Origin: Bacillota bacterium
Lineage (GTDB): Bacteria; Bacillota; Clostridia; Oscillospirales; Acutalibacteraceae
Reading direction: 5' to 3'
DNA: 38,078 nucleotides
Assembly (NCBI GenBank): GCA_023458755.1
Contig: JAEWYE010000061.1
Location: 1 to 38,078, forward strand
Of this stretch, positions 7,190 to 14,458 are shown piece after piece. How positions within the stretch are numbered: position 1 is the stretch's first letter; every line of letters begins with the position of its first letter. Both the position numbers and the translations under genes were made by a program. The notes under the pieces are model-generated. The model searched no databases. It saw nothing but the letters and a program-made list of their open reading frames with translations, and had not been told where the DNA came from.

Positions 7190-8705
7190 CCAGACCAGAG
7201 CCTTGGAGCAAAGCGCAGTTGATGAGGGCATCGAGTATTTGCAGCTCATGGAAAATGCCGGTACCGCAGTGGTGCGCTCTATGCGGAAAAATTATTCGCT
7301 TGCGGACAAACGTGTCACCGTCCTTTGCGGCAAAGGCAACAACGGAGGCGACGGCTTTGTAATTGCGCGGCATTTGTCGGAATTGGGAGCGGTTGTTACT
7401 GTTGTTTTGGTTGAGGGCTTGCCAACCACCGAAATTGCAAAACAAATGCTAAGTGAACTTCGTTTTACCAGCGTGAAAATTATCCGTTTTGACAACAGCC
7501 CCGAACAGGCGAAACCGGTGCTTGCTTCCTCGGAGTTTATTGTTGACGCAATTTATGGCATTGGTTTTCACGGCAGTGTACCGCAGGCCATGCTGCCCGT
7601 TTTTCAGGCAGTCGAGAATTCCAAAGCGGTTATTATCGCTGTGGATATTCCGAGCGGTGCACAGTGCGACACCGGCGCGGTGGAAGGTGCCTGTATCCGA
7701 GCGAATGATACCGTTACCTTCTCCACATTAAAAACCGGTCATCTTCTTCAGCCCGCGAAATCGTATTGCGGGCATGTGTCCGTTGTCTCGGCGGGAATTC
7801 CGGCTTACCTGATCAGCCGCCAAAATTCAAACCTCGAGGTAACGGAGCTGGAACTGGTCAAGCAGCTTTTTAAGCCGCGCAATCCGGAGAGCAACAAAGG
7901 CGATTATGGCAGGCTTTTGTGCTTTTGCGGCAGTGACGGTATGGCGGGTGCGGCGGTTATGTCCGGCAGGGCGGCAATTCGGTGCGGCACCGGACTTGTT
8001 TACTTGGCTGTACCCCGACCGATTTATCCCATCGTTGCGTCTCAGCTTGCGGAGTCGGTTTTTGTGATTTTGGACACCACTTCTTCCGGAGAATTACTGC
8101 CTGAAAGTAAAATACATTATAAGCAGGTCTTCAATCAGTCAAGCGCGTGTTTAATGGGCTGCGGGCTAGGTACGGAACCAAACGCCGAAAGCATGGTTTA
8201 CAAAACAATCTCACGTTCTGCAATTCCTTTGATTATTGATGCGGATGGCATAAACGCGGTTGCCGCGAATATAGATATATTAAAAACAGCCAAGGTACCG
8301 CTTATTTTAACGCCTCATCCCGGTGAAATGGCGCGTCTGCTGAACACGACCGTCGCGGATGTTCAGGCACACCGACTGGAATATGCGAAGAACTTTGCAG
8401 CCGATTATCAGGCGATCGTTGTGCTGAAAGGTGCAGGTACGGTCGTTGCTTCACCAACCGGGCAAGTGTATGTAAATCCCACAGGGAATGCGGGTATGGC
8501 GAAAGGCGGCAGCGGAGACGTTTTGGCGGGCATGATCGCCGCGTTTACGGCGCAGGGGGCAGAGCCGTTTTTTGCGGCAGTCTGCGGTGCTTATCTGCAC
8601 GGTCTGGCGGGTGACCGCTGCGCCAAACGGTTGTCCCAGCGCGCCATGCTGCCGACTGATATCATTGACGAACTGCCCGGGCTGTTTTTAGAATTTGAAC
8701 AATAG
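7170..8705 (+). CDS. nnrDE: Bifunctional NAD(P)HX epimerase / ADP-dependent dehydratase
   Basis: 511 residues, the full YjeF_N plus YjeF_C fusion. The N-terminal part (about 1-215) is the Rossmann-like epimerase with CGKGNNGGDGFVIARHL (53-69) and VDIPSG. The C-terminal part (about 230-505) is the ribokinase-like dehydratase with KGDYGRLL, LTPHPGEMARL and GNAGMAKGGSGDVLAGMI, where the GGSGD aspartate is catalytic. It repairs hydrated NADH/NADPH produced by heat or side reactions. ATG 7170 follows GGGGGA; the start lies inside acpS, indicating coupling. Cytoplasmic. Confidence 0.95.
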   Translation: MKVLNCSQTRALEQSAVDEGIEYLQLMENAGTAVVRSMRKNYSLADKRVTVLCGKGNNGGDGFVIARHLSELGAVVTVVLVEGLPTTEIAKQMLSELRFTSVKIIRFDNSPEQAKPVLASSEFIVDAIYGIGFHGSVPQAMLPVFQAVENSKAVIIAVDIPSGAQCDTGAVEGACIRANDTVTFSTLKTGHLLQPAKSYCGHVSVVSAGIPAYLISRQNSNLEVTELELVKQLFKPRNPESNKGDYGRLLCFCGSDGMAGAAVMSGRAAIRCGTGLVYLAVPRPIYPIVASQLAESVFVILDTTSSGELLPESKIHYKQVFNQSSACLMGCGLGTEPNAESMVYKTISRSAIPLIIDADGINAVAANIDILKTAKVPLILTPHPGEMARLLNTTVADVQAHRLEYAKNFAADYQAIVVLKGAGTVVASPTGQVYVNPTGNAGMAKGGSGDVLAGMIAAFTAQGAEPFFAAVCGAYLHGLAGDRCAKRLSQRAMLPTDIIDELPGLFLEFEQ

Positions 8706-8714
8706 GGTGGTTTC

Positions 8715-9218
8715 ATGCGCAAAGCGCTTGCGGTTCTGTTCTGTATGTTGATTTTTACCGTGCTTCCGGCCTGTTCTTCCGCATCCGCAAAAGCAGCGGA
8801 TATCGTATTCGCGTTTACTTGCAGCGCGCAGGTAACAACGCAAAGCGGCACGGTTTCCTGCACCGTGACCCGTGCGGCTCCGCAAAGCGCAAGCATAACG
8901 GTTCAGTCGCCGGAAGAAATCAGCGGGATGACCTACACGTGGGGGGACAATTTTATAATCAGCTATGCCGGGCTTGTAACAAAAAGCAGCGAATGCAGTT
9001 TGCCGAAGTCCAGTTTTGCGGCGCAGCTGATTGGTGTACTGGATGCCGCATCCATGCAGGATGCTTTGACTGTTTCGGGGAATTCTGCCTTTACCGGAAT
9101 CTATGACAATGCTGCGTTTACCCTTACCGTTGACAGTAAAAGCGGCTATATTCAACAAATCGAAATCCCGCGCTATGGAATCAAAGCAACACTGAGCAAC
9201 TATAAAAGCGTAACATAA
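8715..9218 (+). CDS. Putative lipoprotein in the acpS cluster
   Basis: 167 residues. MRKALAVLFCMLIFTVLPAC is a type II signal peptide with lipobox LPAC and lipidated C20, so the mature protein of 148 residues is anchored outside the membrane. The body is rich in Ser/Thr/Ala and predicted beta (SGTVSCTVTRAAPQSASITV, GITDNAAFTLTVD-like strands), reminiscent of the LolA/RseB-like fold of YdcC, which sits at the same place beside acpS in Bacillus; that homology is inferred from context, not shown. ATG follows TAGGGTGG, 9 bp after the stop of nnrDE. A bidirectional hairpin terminator follows at 9282-9333. Confidence 0.7.
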   Translation: MRKALAVLFCMLIFTVLPACSSASAKAADIVFAFTCSAQVTTQSGTVSCTVTRAAPQSASITVQSPEEISGMTYTWGDNFIISYAGLVTKSSECSLPKSSFAAQLIGVLDAASMQDALTVSGNSAFTGIYDNAAFTLTVDSKSGYIQQIEIPRYGIKATLSNYKSVT

Positions 9219-9281
9219 AGACTATTTGTGAAAAATTCTGTCTGGAATCAATGGTTTGTTATATATAGATTCTAGCATAGC

Positions 9282-9333
9282 AAAAAAGAGTAAGTAATCC
9301 TGATCTTTTGTCGGGAATTGCTTACTCTTTTTT
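9282..9333. terminator. Bidirectional terminator after the acpS cluster
   Basis: AAAAAAGAGTAAG (9282-9294) pairs with CTTACTCTTTTTT (9321-9333); T-runs on both strands. Confidence 0.8.
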
Positions 9334-9394
9334 ATATAGTCAGTTAACTTTAGAAATCATCCAAGAAAATTGGCTTTAATTTCGAATTAACTGA
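9328..9394 (+). repeat. 67-bp dispersed hairpin repeat, copy A
   Basis: 58 of 67 positions match copy B at 28851-28917 without gaps. The element is an inverted structure: TCAGTTAA (9340-9347) with TTAACTGA (9387-9394), GAAAT (9353-9357) with ATTTC (9379-9383), and an inner CCAA-GAAAA-TTGG hairpin (9361-9373). In copy B the second stem is GAAAA with TTTTC, a compensatory pair change. It starts in the T-run of a terminator, as copy B does. No coding function is evident. Confidence 0.8.
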
Positions 9395-9477
9395 ATGTAC
9401 AATCGCTTTGGACAACTTTTTTAAAATCTCTCCCAAAAACAGAGAGCAAATAGAGCTGCGGTTAGTATTATGTATTG

Positions 9478-9563
9478 AGGGTCTTGCCGAATTCATAAAT
9501 TTAAAATTTCACTTTATTTTATGATTAAATTTTATTATATCGGCAAAAATATAGCCAGACCCT
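9478..9563 (+). repeat. Long imperfect inverted repeat ahead of mazF
   Basis: AGGGTCT+TGCCGA (9478-9490) pairs with TCGGCA (9540-9545) and AGACCCT (9557-9563), with an 11-nt one-sided bulge (9546-9556). The interior is almost pure A/T with further weak dyads. It lies 32 bp before the mazF start, so it is either a structured leader/operator or a small MITE remnant. Confidence 0.6.
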
Positions 9564-9594
9564 AAAATCATAAATTATTCGGAGCGTGAAAGAT

Positions 9595-9966
9595 GTGAAT
9601 ATCAAAAGAGGCGACATATATTATGCTGACCTTAGCCCTGTTGTTGGCTCTGAGCAAGGCGGGGTGCGGCCGGTACTGATTGTTCAAAACGATGTTGGCA
9701 ACCGCTTTAGCCCCACCGTAATTGCAGCAGCGATTACAAGCCAGCGGGCAAAGGCTAATCTGCCGACTCATATTATGCTCAATGCACAGGATACAGGTTT
9801 GGCAAGAGATTCTATTGTTTTGTTGGAGCAAATAAGAACAATTGATAAACACCGATTAAAAGAGCGCATGGGCTGTCTGGATGAATCAGCAATGACACAG
9901 GTGGATCAAGCATTATCTATTAGCTTTGGATTAGATGCGGAAATACAAATGAGAGAGGCTACATAG
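9595..9966 (+). CDS. mazF: MazF/NdoA-type mRNA interferase toxin (no antitoxin gene beside it)
   Basis: 123 residues from GTG 9595, which is 10 nt after GGAG; an in-frame GTG at 9586 overlaps that site. MNIKRGDIYYADLSPVVGSE through GGVRPVLIVQND matches Bacillus subtilis MazF closely. S19, R25 (GGVRPVL) and T48 (AAITSQ), the residues used for RNA cleavage in that family, are present. MazF cuts single-stranded mRNA at short motifs. In Bacillus its gene follows alr and the antitoxin mazE; here the 376 bp upstream contain a terminator, a repeat and an inverted repeat but no antitoxin frame with a start and RBS. The toxin must be controlled by a distant antitoxin, by the leader structure, or be tuned down. 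Confidence 0.93.
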   Translation: MNIKRGDIYYADLSPVVGSEQGGVRPVLIVQNDVGNRFSPTVIAAAITSQRAKANLPTHIMLNAQDTGLARDSIVLLEQIRTIDKHRLKERMGCLDESAMTQVDQALSISFGLDAEIQMREAT

Positions 9967-10052
9967 AAATGGCCTGAAAAACAAACGGAAATGCATATTT
10001 GGTTCTAACTATCAAATACTAGCGATGTAAAAATTTGAAAGGAGTGGTTCAA

Positions 10053-10235
10053 ATGCCTATTACCGCAAAGGAATTGACAGCAATTGAAGATCAGCTTAAC
10101 GGTGAAAAATTACTTGTTACGAAGCTGAAAGCGTATGCGCAAATGTGCAGCGATCAGCAGCTGAAGCAAAAATGTGAAACGATGGCGAGCAAACATCAAA
10201 ACCATTATGACCGGTTGCTCAGCTATTTAAGCTAA
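10053..10235 (+). CDS. Small CotF-like spore coat-associated protein
   Basis: 60 residues from ATG 10053 (AAAGGAG at 10037-10043 sets the start). Two predicted amphipathic helices: ITAKELTAIEDQLNGEKLLV and CSDQQLKQKCETMASKHQNH, ending YDRLLSYL. The KH.NH...LL pattern is typical of short ferritin-like helical-hairpin proteins in the CotF/YhcN-adjacent spore coat group of Clostridia. It precedes a second CotF-like gene by 30 bp, forming a two-gene unit. No membrane segment or signal. Precise function unknown. Confidence 0.7.
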   Translation: MPITAKELTAIEDQLNGEKLLVTKLKAYAQMCSDQQLKQKCETMASKHQNHYDRLLSYLS

Positions 10236-10265
10236 AATGAGCGCAAGTTGGAAAGGAAAATCACA

Positions 10266-10538
10266 ATGATGAATAATGCACCGATGCAGGAAAAAGAACT
10301 TTTTGATGATGTATTGAGTTCTCAAAAGTTTATTACCGATACCTATAACTCATTTACCAATGAATGTTCCACCGCAAATGTCCGGGATGAATTTCTCCGC
10401 CTTTTGAATGAGGAACATCAAATGCAGGCAGATGTGTTCGACGAAATGAAAAACCGCGGTTGGTACCCCACCCCGCAGGCAGAGCAGCAAATGATTGCGC
10501 AAACGAAGCAGAAATTTCAGAACGCAAAGCCCCAATAA
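10266..10538 (+). CDS. CotF-family spore coat protein
   Basis: 90 residues from ATG 10266 (a second ATG follows directly; GGAAAGGA at 10250-10257 fits either). Helices cover about 8-65 (DDVLSSQKFITDTYNSFTNE, then VRDEFLRLLNEEHQMQADVF) and the C-terminus has NRGWYPTPQAEQQMI, the W-Y-P turn seen at the end of CotF domains. Such proteins occur in the coat of clostridial and bacillar spores. Transcribed with the 60-residue gene upstream and closed by a terminator at 10550. Its position just before spoIIGA-sigE fits a sporulation role. Confidence 0.8.
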   Translation: MMNNAPMQEKELFDDVLSSQKFITDTYNSFTNECSTANVRDEFLRLLNEEHQMQADVFDEMKNRGWYPTPQAEQQMIAQTKQKFQNAKPQ

Positions 10539-10549
10539 CAGAATTTATG

Positions 10550-10582
10550 GCGTCGGTCACTTTTGACCGGCGCTTATTTATT
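10550..10582 (+). terminator. Terminator of the CotF-like pair
   Basis: GCGTCGGTCA (10550-10559) pairs with TGACCGGCGC (10564-10573), one G.T pair, followed by TTATTTATT. Confidence 0.75.
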
Positions 10583-10600
10583 GTTATAGCGATACAATAT

Positions 10601-10634
10601 CTGACAGAAACACCCATCTCCTGATGGCTATAAT
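10601..10634 (+). promoter_or_regulatory. spoIIG-type Spo0A-dependent promoter
   Basis: CTGACA (10601-10606) and TATAAT (10629-10634) are separated by 22 bp rather than 17. The Bacillus subtilis spoIIG promoter is known for exactly this 22-bp spacing, which makes it dependent on phosphorylated Spo0A bound near the -35. The TCTGACAGAA sequence at the -35 is also a loose match to a reversed 0A box. Confidence 0.6.
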
Positions 10635-10675
10635 AAATTTGGACTTCCGATTTTTAGCCAGTGGGGAGGTAGAAA

Positions 10676-11593
10676 ATGAAACAGACGATCTATGTGGATG
10701 TTCTGATTGCAACCAATATTTTCATTAACTACTTTCTTCTCCTTACTGTTTCCAAATTTCTGCGCGTTTCCTACAGGCGCATCCGGTTAGTGCTGGCATC
10801 TGTGTTGGGCGCGGTCTATTCCCTGATTATTTTGCTGCCGCAGATGAATCCCTGGCTTTCTCTTCTTGTAAAGCTTTTAATGTCAGTTACGATTGTTCTT
10901 GCCGCATACCGAGTAGCCAGTTTGAAAATGTTTTTGCGCGAATTGGCTTGCTTTTACATCACCAGCTTCGCGTTTGCGGGACTTATGCTCGCACTTTGGT
11001 ATTTTTGTGCGCCGCAGGGCATGGCGATGAAAAATTCCGTTGTCTATTTTAATATTTCTCCGCTGCTTCTTATCATTACCACGGTCGTATGTTATGTGAT
11101 CATACGAATTATCCAGCGCGTTACCGGCCAGCAGGCAGTGAAGAATACGTTCTGCCGCCTGACGATTACCGTGAAGGATGTTTCGGCATCCTGCACCGCG
11201 AAAGTGGATACGGGCAGCAGCCTTACCGAGCCGTTTTCTCATTTTCCTGTCGTTGTTGCGGAGTATCAGGCCATACATAAAATTGTTCCGACGCAAATAC
11301 AAAGTATTATCCAGAATAAAGAAAATTTCAGCGCAGAACAGGTTGGGCTTCGATTGGTTCCTTTTCACGCACTTTCCGGGGATGGCATTTTGCCCGCGTT
11401 CCAGCCTGACAACCTGATAATACATAATGGAAAAACAAAAATACAAACCAAACAGGTCTATGTCGCAGTGTTCGATGGCAAACTGGCGGGCGGCGCATTT
11501 GACGCTCTTATTAATCCTGAACTGTTCTCACAGGCGGAACAGACTTTCACTGGTGGGCAAAAGGTATTACATGCTCATTCCGCTGACAAATAA
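10676..11593 (+). CDS. spoIIGA: Sigma-E processing peptidase SpoIIGA
   Basis: 305 residues. N-terminal half (about 1-150) has five hydrophobic helices starting with YVDVLIATNIFINYFLLLTV; the C-terminal half is the soluble aspartic-protease-like domain with the catalytic motif DTGSSL (D178). Activated by the forespore signal SpoIIR, it removes the pro-sequence of sigma-E in the mother cell at the septum. ATG follows GGGGAGG. It is 96 bp upstream of sigE under the 22-bp-spaced promoter at 10601, the arrangement conserved across endospore formers. Confidence 0.95.
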   Translation: MKQTIYVDVLIATNIFINYFLLLTVSKFLRVSYRRIRLVLASVLGAVYSLIILLPQMNPWLSLLVKLLMSVTIVLAAYRVASLKMFLRELACFYITSFAFAGLMLALWYFCAPQGMAMKNSVVYFNISPLLLIITTVVCYVIIRIIQRVTGQQAVKNTFCRLTITVKDVSASCTAKVDTGSSLTEPFSHFPVVVAEYQAIHKIVPTQIQSIIQNKENFSAEQVGLRLVPFHALSGDGILPAFQPDNLIIHNGKTKIQTKQVYVAVFDGKLAGGAFDALINPELFSQAEQTFTGGQKVLHAHSADK

Positions 11594-11689
11594 TACGGAA
11601 TCGTATGGACTGCCTTTGAACAACCGTCTGAATTTGGTCGCAGCCGGTTGTATGTAGGCCGTAACGGCAACGGCGAAAGGGAAATTATT

Positions 11690-12466
11690 GTGAAACAAGG
11701 GAAAATTGGCTTTTGGGCCAAGCGAAAACAAAGGGTACTTATCATTTTAAGGAATACGCTGATTCAGCTATCCAATTGGTTTTATCAGCATTTCCTTAGG
11801 CACTCCAAAATGATGGAGCATGTCTACTACATCAATGGGCCGGAAACCTTGCCTCCGCCTCTTACGGCGGAAGAAGAAGCAGAGGTGATGGAAAACATCA
11901 GGGAGGGGCGCGAAAATGCACGGGAGCCGCTGATTACACATAATTTGCGTTTAGTCGTCTACATAGCCAAAAAGTTCGATTCCAATTCCGCAGGAGTCGA
12001 GGATTTAATTTCGATCGGCACAATCGGGTTAATCAAAGCAGTCAATACCTTTTGCCCCGAACGAAACATTAAGCTTGCTACCTACGCTTCCCGCTGCATT
12101 GAAAATGAAATTCTTATGTTTCTGCGAAAAAGCTCCCAACTGAAGAATGAAATCTCAATCGATGATCCGCTCAATGTGGATTGGGACGGCAATGAACTTT
12201 TGCTTTCCGATGTTTTGGGCAGTGAACCGGATACGGTGAATAAGAATATTGAACAGGAGGTGGAGCGGGATTTACTTCTGGATGCCGTCTCACACTTATC
12301 CACAAGAGAGCGCAAAATCATGCAGCTTCGTTTCGGTTTGAACGACAGTAAAGAACACACGCAAAAGGAGGTAGCAGATACACTCGGTATTTCGCAGTCC
12401 TACATATCCCGCTTGGAAAAACGTATCATCGAACGCCTCAAAAAGGATTTGGAGCGTGTAAGCTAA
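11690..12466 (+). CDS. sigE: RNA polymerase sporulation sigma factor SigE (pro-sigma-E)
   Basis: 258 residues from GTG 11690, placed by GAAAGGGA 7 nt upstream; a TTG at 11648 in the same frame has no RBS. Regions: EALPPPL-like ETLPPPLTAEEE at the mature N-terminus, region 2 with NLRLVVYIAKKF, EDLISIGTIGLIKAVNTF and KLATYASRCIENEILMFLR, region 4 with LSTREREKI-type motif and GISQSYISRLEKRIIERLKK. About 45 residues precede VYYINGPETLPPPL, a longer basic/hydrophobic pro-sequence than the 27-29 of Bacillus. After SpoIIGA cleavage it drives mother-cell genes. Ends at a bidirectional terminator. Confidence 0.96.
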   Translation: MKQGKIGFWAKRKQRVLIILRNTLIQLSNWFYQHFLRHSKMMEHVYYINGPETLPPPLTAEEEAEVMENIREGRENAREPLITHNLRLVVYIAKKFDSNSAGVEDLISIGTIGLIKAVNTFCPERNIKLATYASRCIENEILMFLRKSSQLKNEISIDDPLNVDWDGNELLLSDVLGSEPDTVNKNIEQEVERDLLLDAVSHLSTRERKIMQLRFGLNDSKEHTQKEVADTLGISQSYISRLEKRIIERLKKDLERVS

Positions 12467-12478
12467 TAAACATATGAC

Positions 12479-12520
12479 AAACCGGCTGTTCCTCATTTTT
12501 ATGAGAAGCAGCCGGTTTTC
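12479..12520. terminator. Bidirectional terminator between sigE and the amylase gene
   Basis: AAACCGGCTG (12479-12488) pairs with CAGCCGGTTT (12509-12518); inner CTCAT/ATGAG extends it. sigE (plus) and the amylase gene (minus) converge on it. Confidence 0.75.
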
Positions 12521-12545
12521 TGTGAAAAAGGAACCGTAGAGAAAA

Positions 12546-13858
12546 TTAAAAGATTTCCCAGTAAAATGCGGAATAAGGGGGCAACTCGCTGCCGCCTCCG
12601 AAATCATGAATTTCTCCGGTAAGTAAATCTTTTGCGCGTCCCGCGTTCGCGTTAAAATGTGCGGTAAACGGTTTGTCATCGGCATTGATTGCGACCAGAA
12701 CGCGCTGATCTTCATATACGCGTTCAAAAATAAATTGGCGGTTTGTCAGCAGCACCGAGCGAAAATCACCAAAGCAGAGTGCCTTGCTTTCTTTGTGCGC
12801 GTCGGCACACCGTGCAATCCATTTGGTCAGTTCATTGCTTTGCGGCGCGTCAAAGCTTGCCCGCAGAGCGTAGTCCGGCTGCCCGTTTTGCTTCAACCCC
12901 TCAGCACCCCACTCACTGCCGTAATAGACACAGGGAATGCCGGGCATGGCGAACAGCAGCGCGTAAATAGGGGGTAGGTGCCGTTTGTTCGTAAGTATGC
13001 TCGCAACGCGGGTAACATCGTGATTGTCCACGAAGCAAAGCAGATGCTTCCCTTTATATAAAGTGTAATTATCCGGCCCGAACTGGCGTAAAAGGGAATG
13101 TGCGATTTCAAACATATTCATGCAGTTAAAACTGGAATAAAGCCCTTTGTAACATTCGTAGTTTGTCACGCTTTGCAGCATTTCTTCATTCATAATCTGA
13201 TTGTAGTCGCCGCACAGTATTTCGCCGACCAAAAAAACTCCGGTTTTAAGCTATCACAGAAGGCACGGAGCCGCCGCAGAAAGTTACGGTCCAGACAGTA
13301 GGCAACATCAAGACGCAAGCCGTCGATGTCAAACTCATTTACCCAACGGCGAATGCATTTAAAAATATATTGGATTACTTCTTCGTTGAGCAGATTAAGT
13401 TTCACCAAATCAAAATGGCCTTCCCACCCCTCATACCATAAGCCGTCGTGAAAACCGTTGTCACCGCCGAAATTCAGAAAAAACCAGTCCTTATAAACGG
13501 AATTTTCCCGGTGTTTCAGCACATCCTGAAACGCCCAAAATCCACGCCCAACATGGTTGAATACGCCGTCCAGCACAACCTTGATGTCATTCTCATGAAG
13601 AGCCTTGCATACCTCCGCGAAATCAGAGTTAGAGCCGAGCCGGCAGTCTATTTTTGTATAGTCGCGTGTATCGTATCCATGTGCGTCCGATTCAAATACC
13701 GGCGAAAAATAAATAGCGTTCGCGCCCAGCTTTTTGATATGGGGAATCCATTCCATCACCTTTTTGATACGCGGAACGCATATTCCGTCGTTGTCATGCG
13801 GCGCACCGCAGAACCCCAACGGATAAATCTGATAAAATACGCTTTCGTTTGCCCACAT
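12546..13858 (-). pseudogene. GH13 alpha-amylase-type glycoside hydrolase, split by a frameshift at a T7 run
   Basis: Two frames together give a complete GH13 enzyme of about 437 residues. The first (13858-13190, ATG with AAAGGAG 7 nt upstream) covers the barrel to GLRLDVAYCLD, where D184 is the nucleophile, and runs to LKPEFF. The second continues LVGEILCGDYN, with the acid/base E, then FVDNHDVTR with the third acid, a GSEWGAEG loop and a C-terminal beta domain. The break is at GAG-TTTTTTT-GG (minus; A7 at 13231-13237). Eight T would read EFFLVGE; seven T give EFFWSAK and an early stop. So the nucleophile and acid/base lie on different frames. Options: sequencing error, recent mutation, or -1 slippage. 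It follows cca and the glycosylase on the same strand, 96 bp away. Confidence 0.85.
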
Positions 13859-13954
13859 AGCTTTACTCCTTTAAAATGAATATGAAAGCAATTGTTAGGA
13901 CTTCGGCACCAATTGAGAGGGTTGGCAGCGGCAAGCCCCAAATACTCTTTATAA

Positions 13955-14458
13955 TTATAAATATTTCAAAATTACGCGGTAATGCTCCAGCAAGCTTTCG
14001 TAAGAATAATGTCTGCAATTTGCCGGACTGGTAGAGGGTAAAGAAAGAGAAGAAATGCCCGTAACCGGCGCGCAGAGCCTTTTGTACAGTGCAGTTGCCT
14101 TTACTCCGGTTGTAAAAATTGTTTGGATGCCTGTTTCACGCAGGAGCGGCAGAAAGTCGTTTGCCACCGGATTTTGAATGCTGCTGTCGTCCGCGCCCTC
14201 AATATTGCAGGATTTCAGCACATCCCAAAGAGCAATATGATTTTTTAGTAAAAAGGATGTCTTTTCCTCATTCGTTTTGGGAACAGTCTGTCCCAGCAGA
14301 TCTGCTATTACACGCCAAAAGCGGTTTTGCGGGTGTGAGTAATAAAAACCGAATTCTCTGGATTTCGGTGAGGGCATAGTACCCAGAATCAAAATTTTAG
14401 ATTCTTCGTTATAAACTGGTTCTAACGTATGTTCAATATATTCCGACACATTCTTCAC
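13955..14458 (-). CDS. DNA-deoxyinosine (hypoxanthine) glycosylase, UDG superfamily family 6
   Basis: 167 residues. The fold is uracil-DNA-glycosylase-like: ILILGTMPSPKSREFGFYYSHPQNRFW near residue 23 is the active-site strand and loop (GTMPS, followed by YY..P.N.FW), and LPSTSPAN near residue 140 is the DNA-intercalating loop. This combination marks hypoxanthine-DNA glycosylases, which remove deaminated adenine. The start is GTG 14458, overlapping the cca stop in a GTGA quartet, so translation is coupled. Single-domain and cytoplasmic. The family call rests on recognised motifs; substrate is inferred. Confidence 0.85.
   Translation of the reverse strand: MKNVSEYIEHTLEPVYNEESKILILGTMPSPKSREFGFYYSHPQNRFWRVIADLLGQTVPKTNEEKTSFLLKNHIALWDVLKSCNIEGADDSSIQNPVANDFLPLLRETGIQTIFTTGVKATALYKRLCAPVTGISSLSLPSTSPANCRHYSYESLLEHYRVILKYL

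Noticed and set aside
9352..9527. About 55 codons open across and after repeat copy A
   Set aside because: No start codon or RBS, and in copy B the same frame stops soon after the repeat, so it is not a conserved coding sequence or the missing antitoxin.
9986..10036. SigmaE/sigmaK promoter ahead of the CotF-like pair (CATATTTG near 9992)
   Set aside because: No matching -35 element at 15-17 bp upstream, so it is not reported as a feature.
11648..11690. Longer sigE start at TTG 11648
   Set aside because: No RBS before it, and GTG 11690 has GAAAGGGA at good distance.
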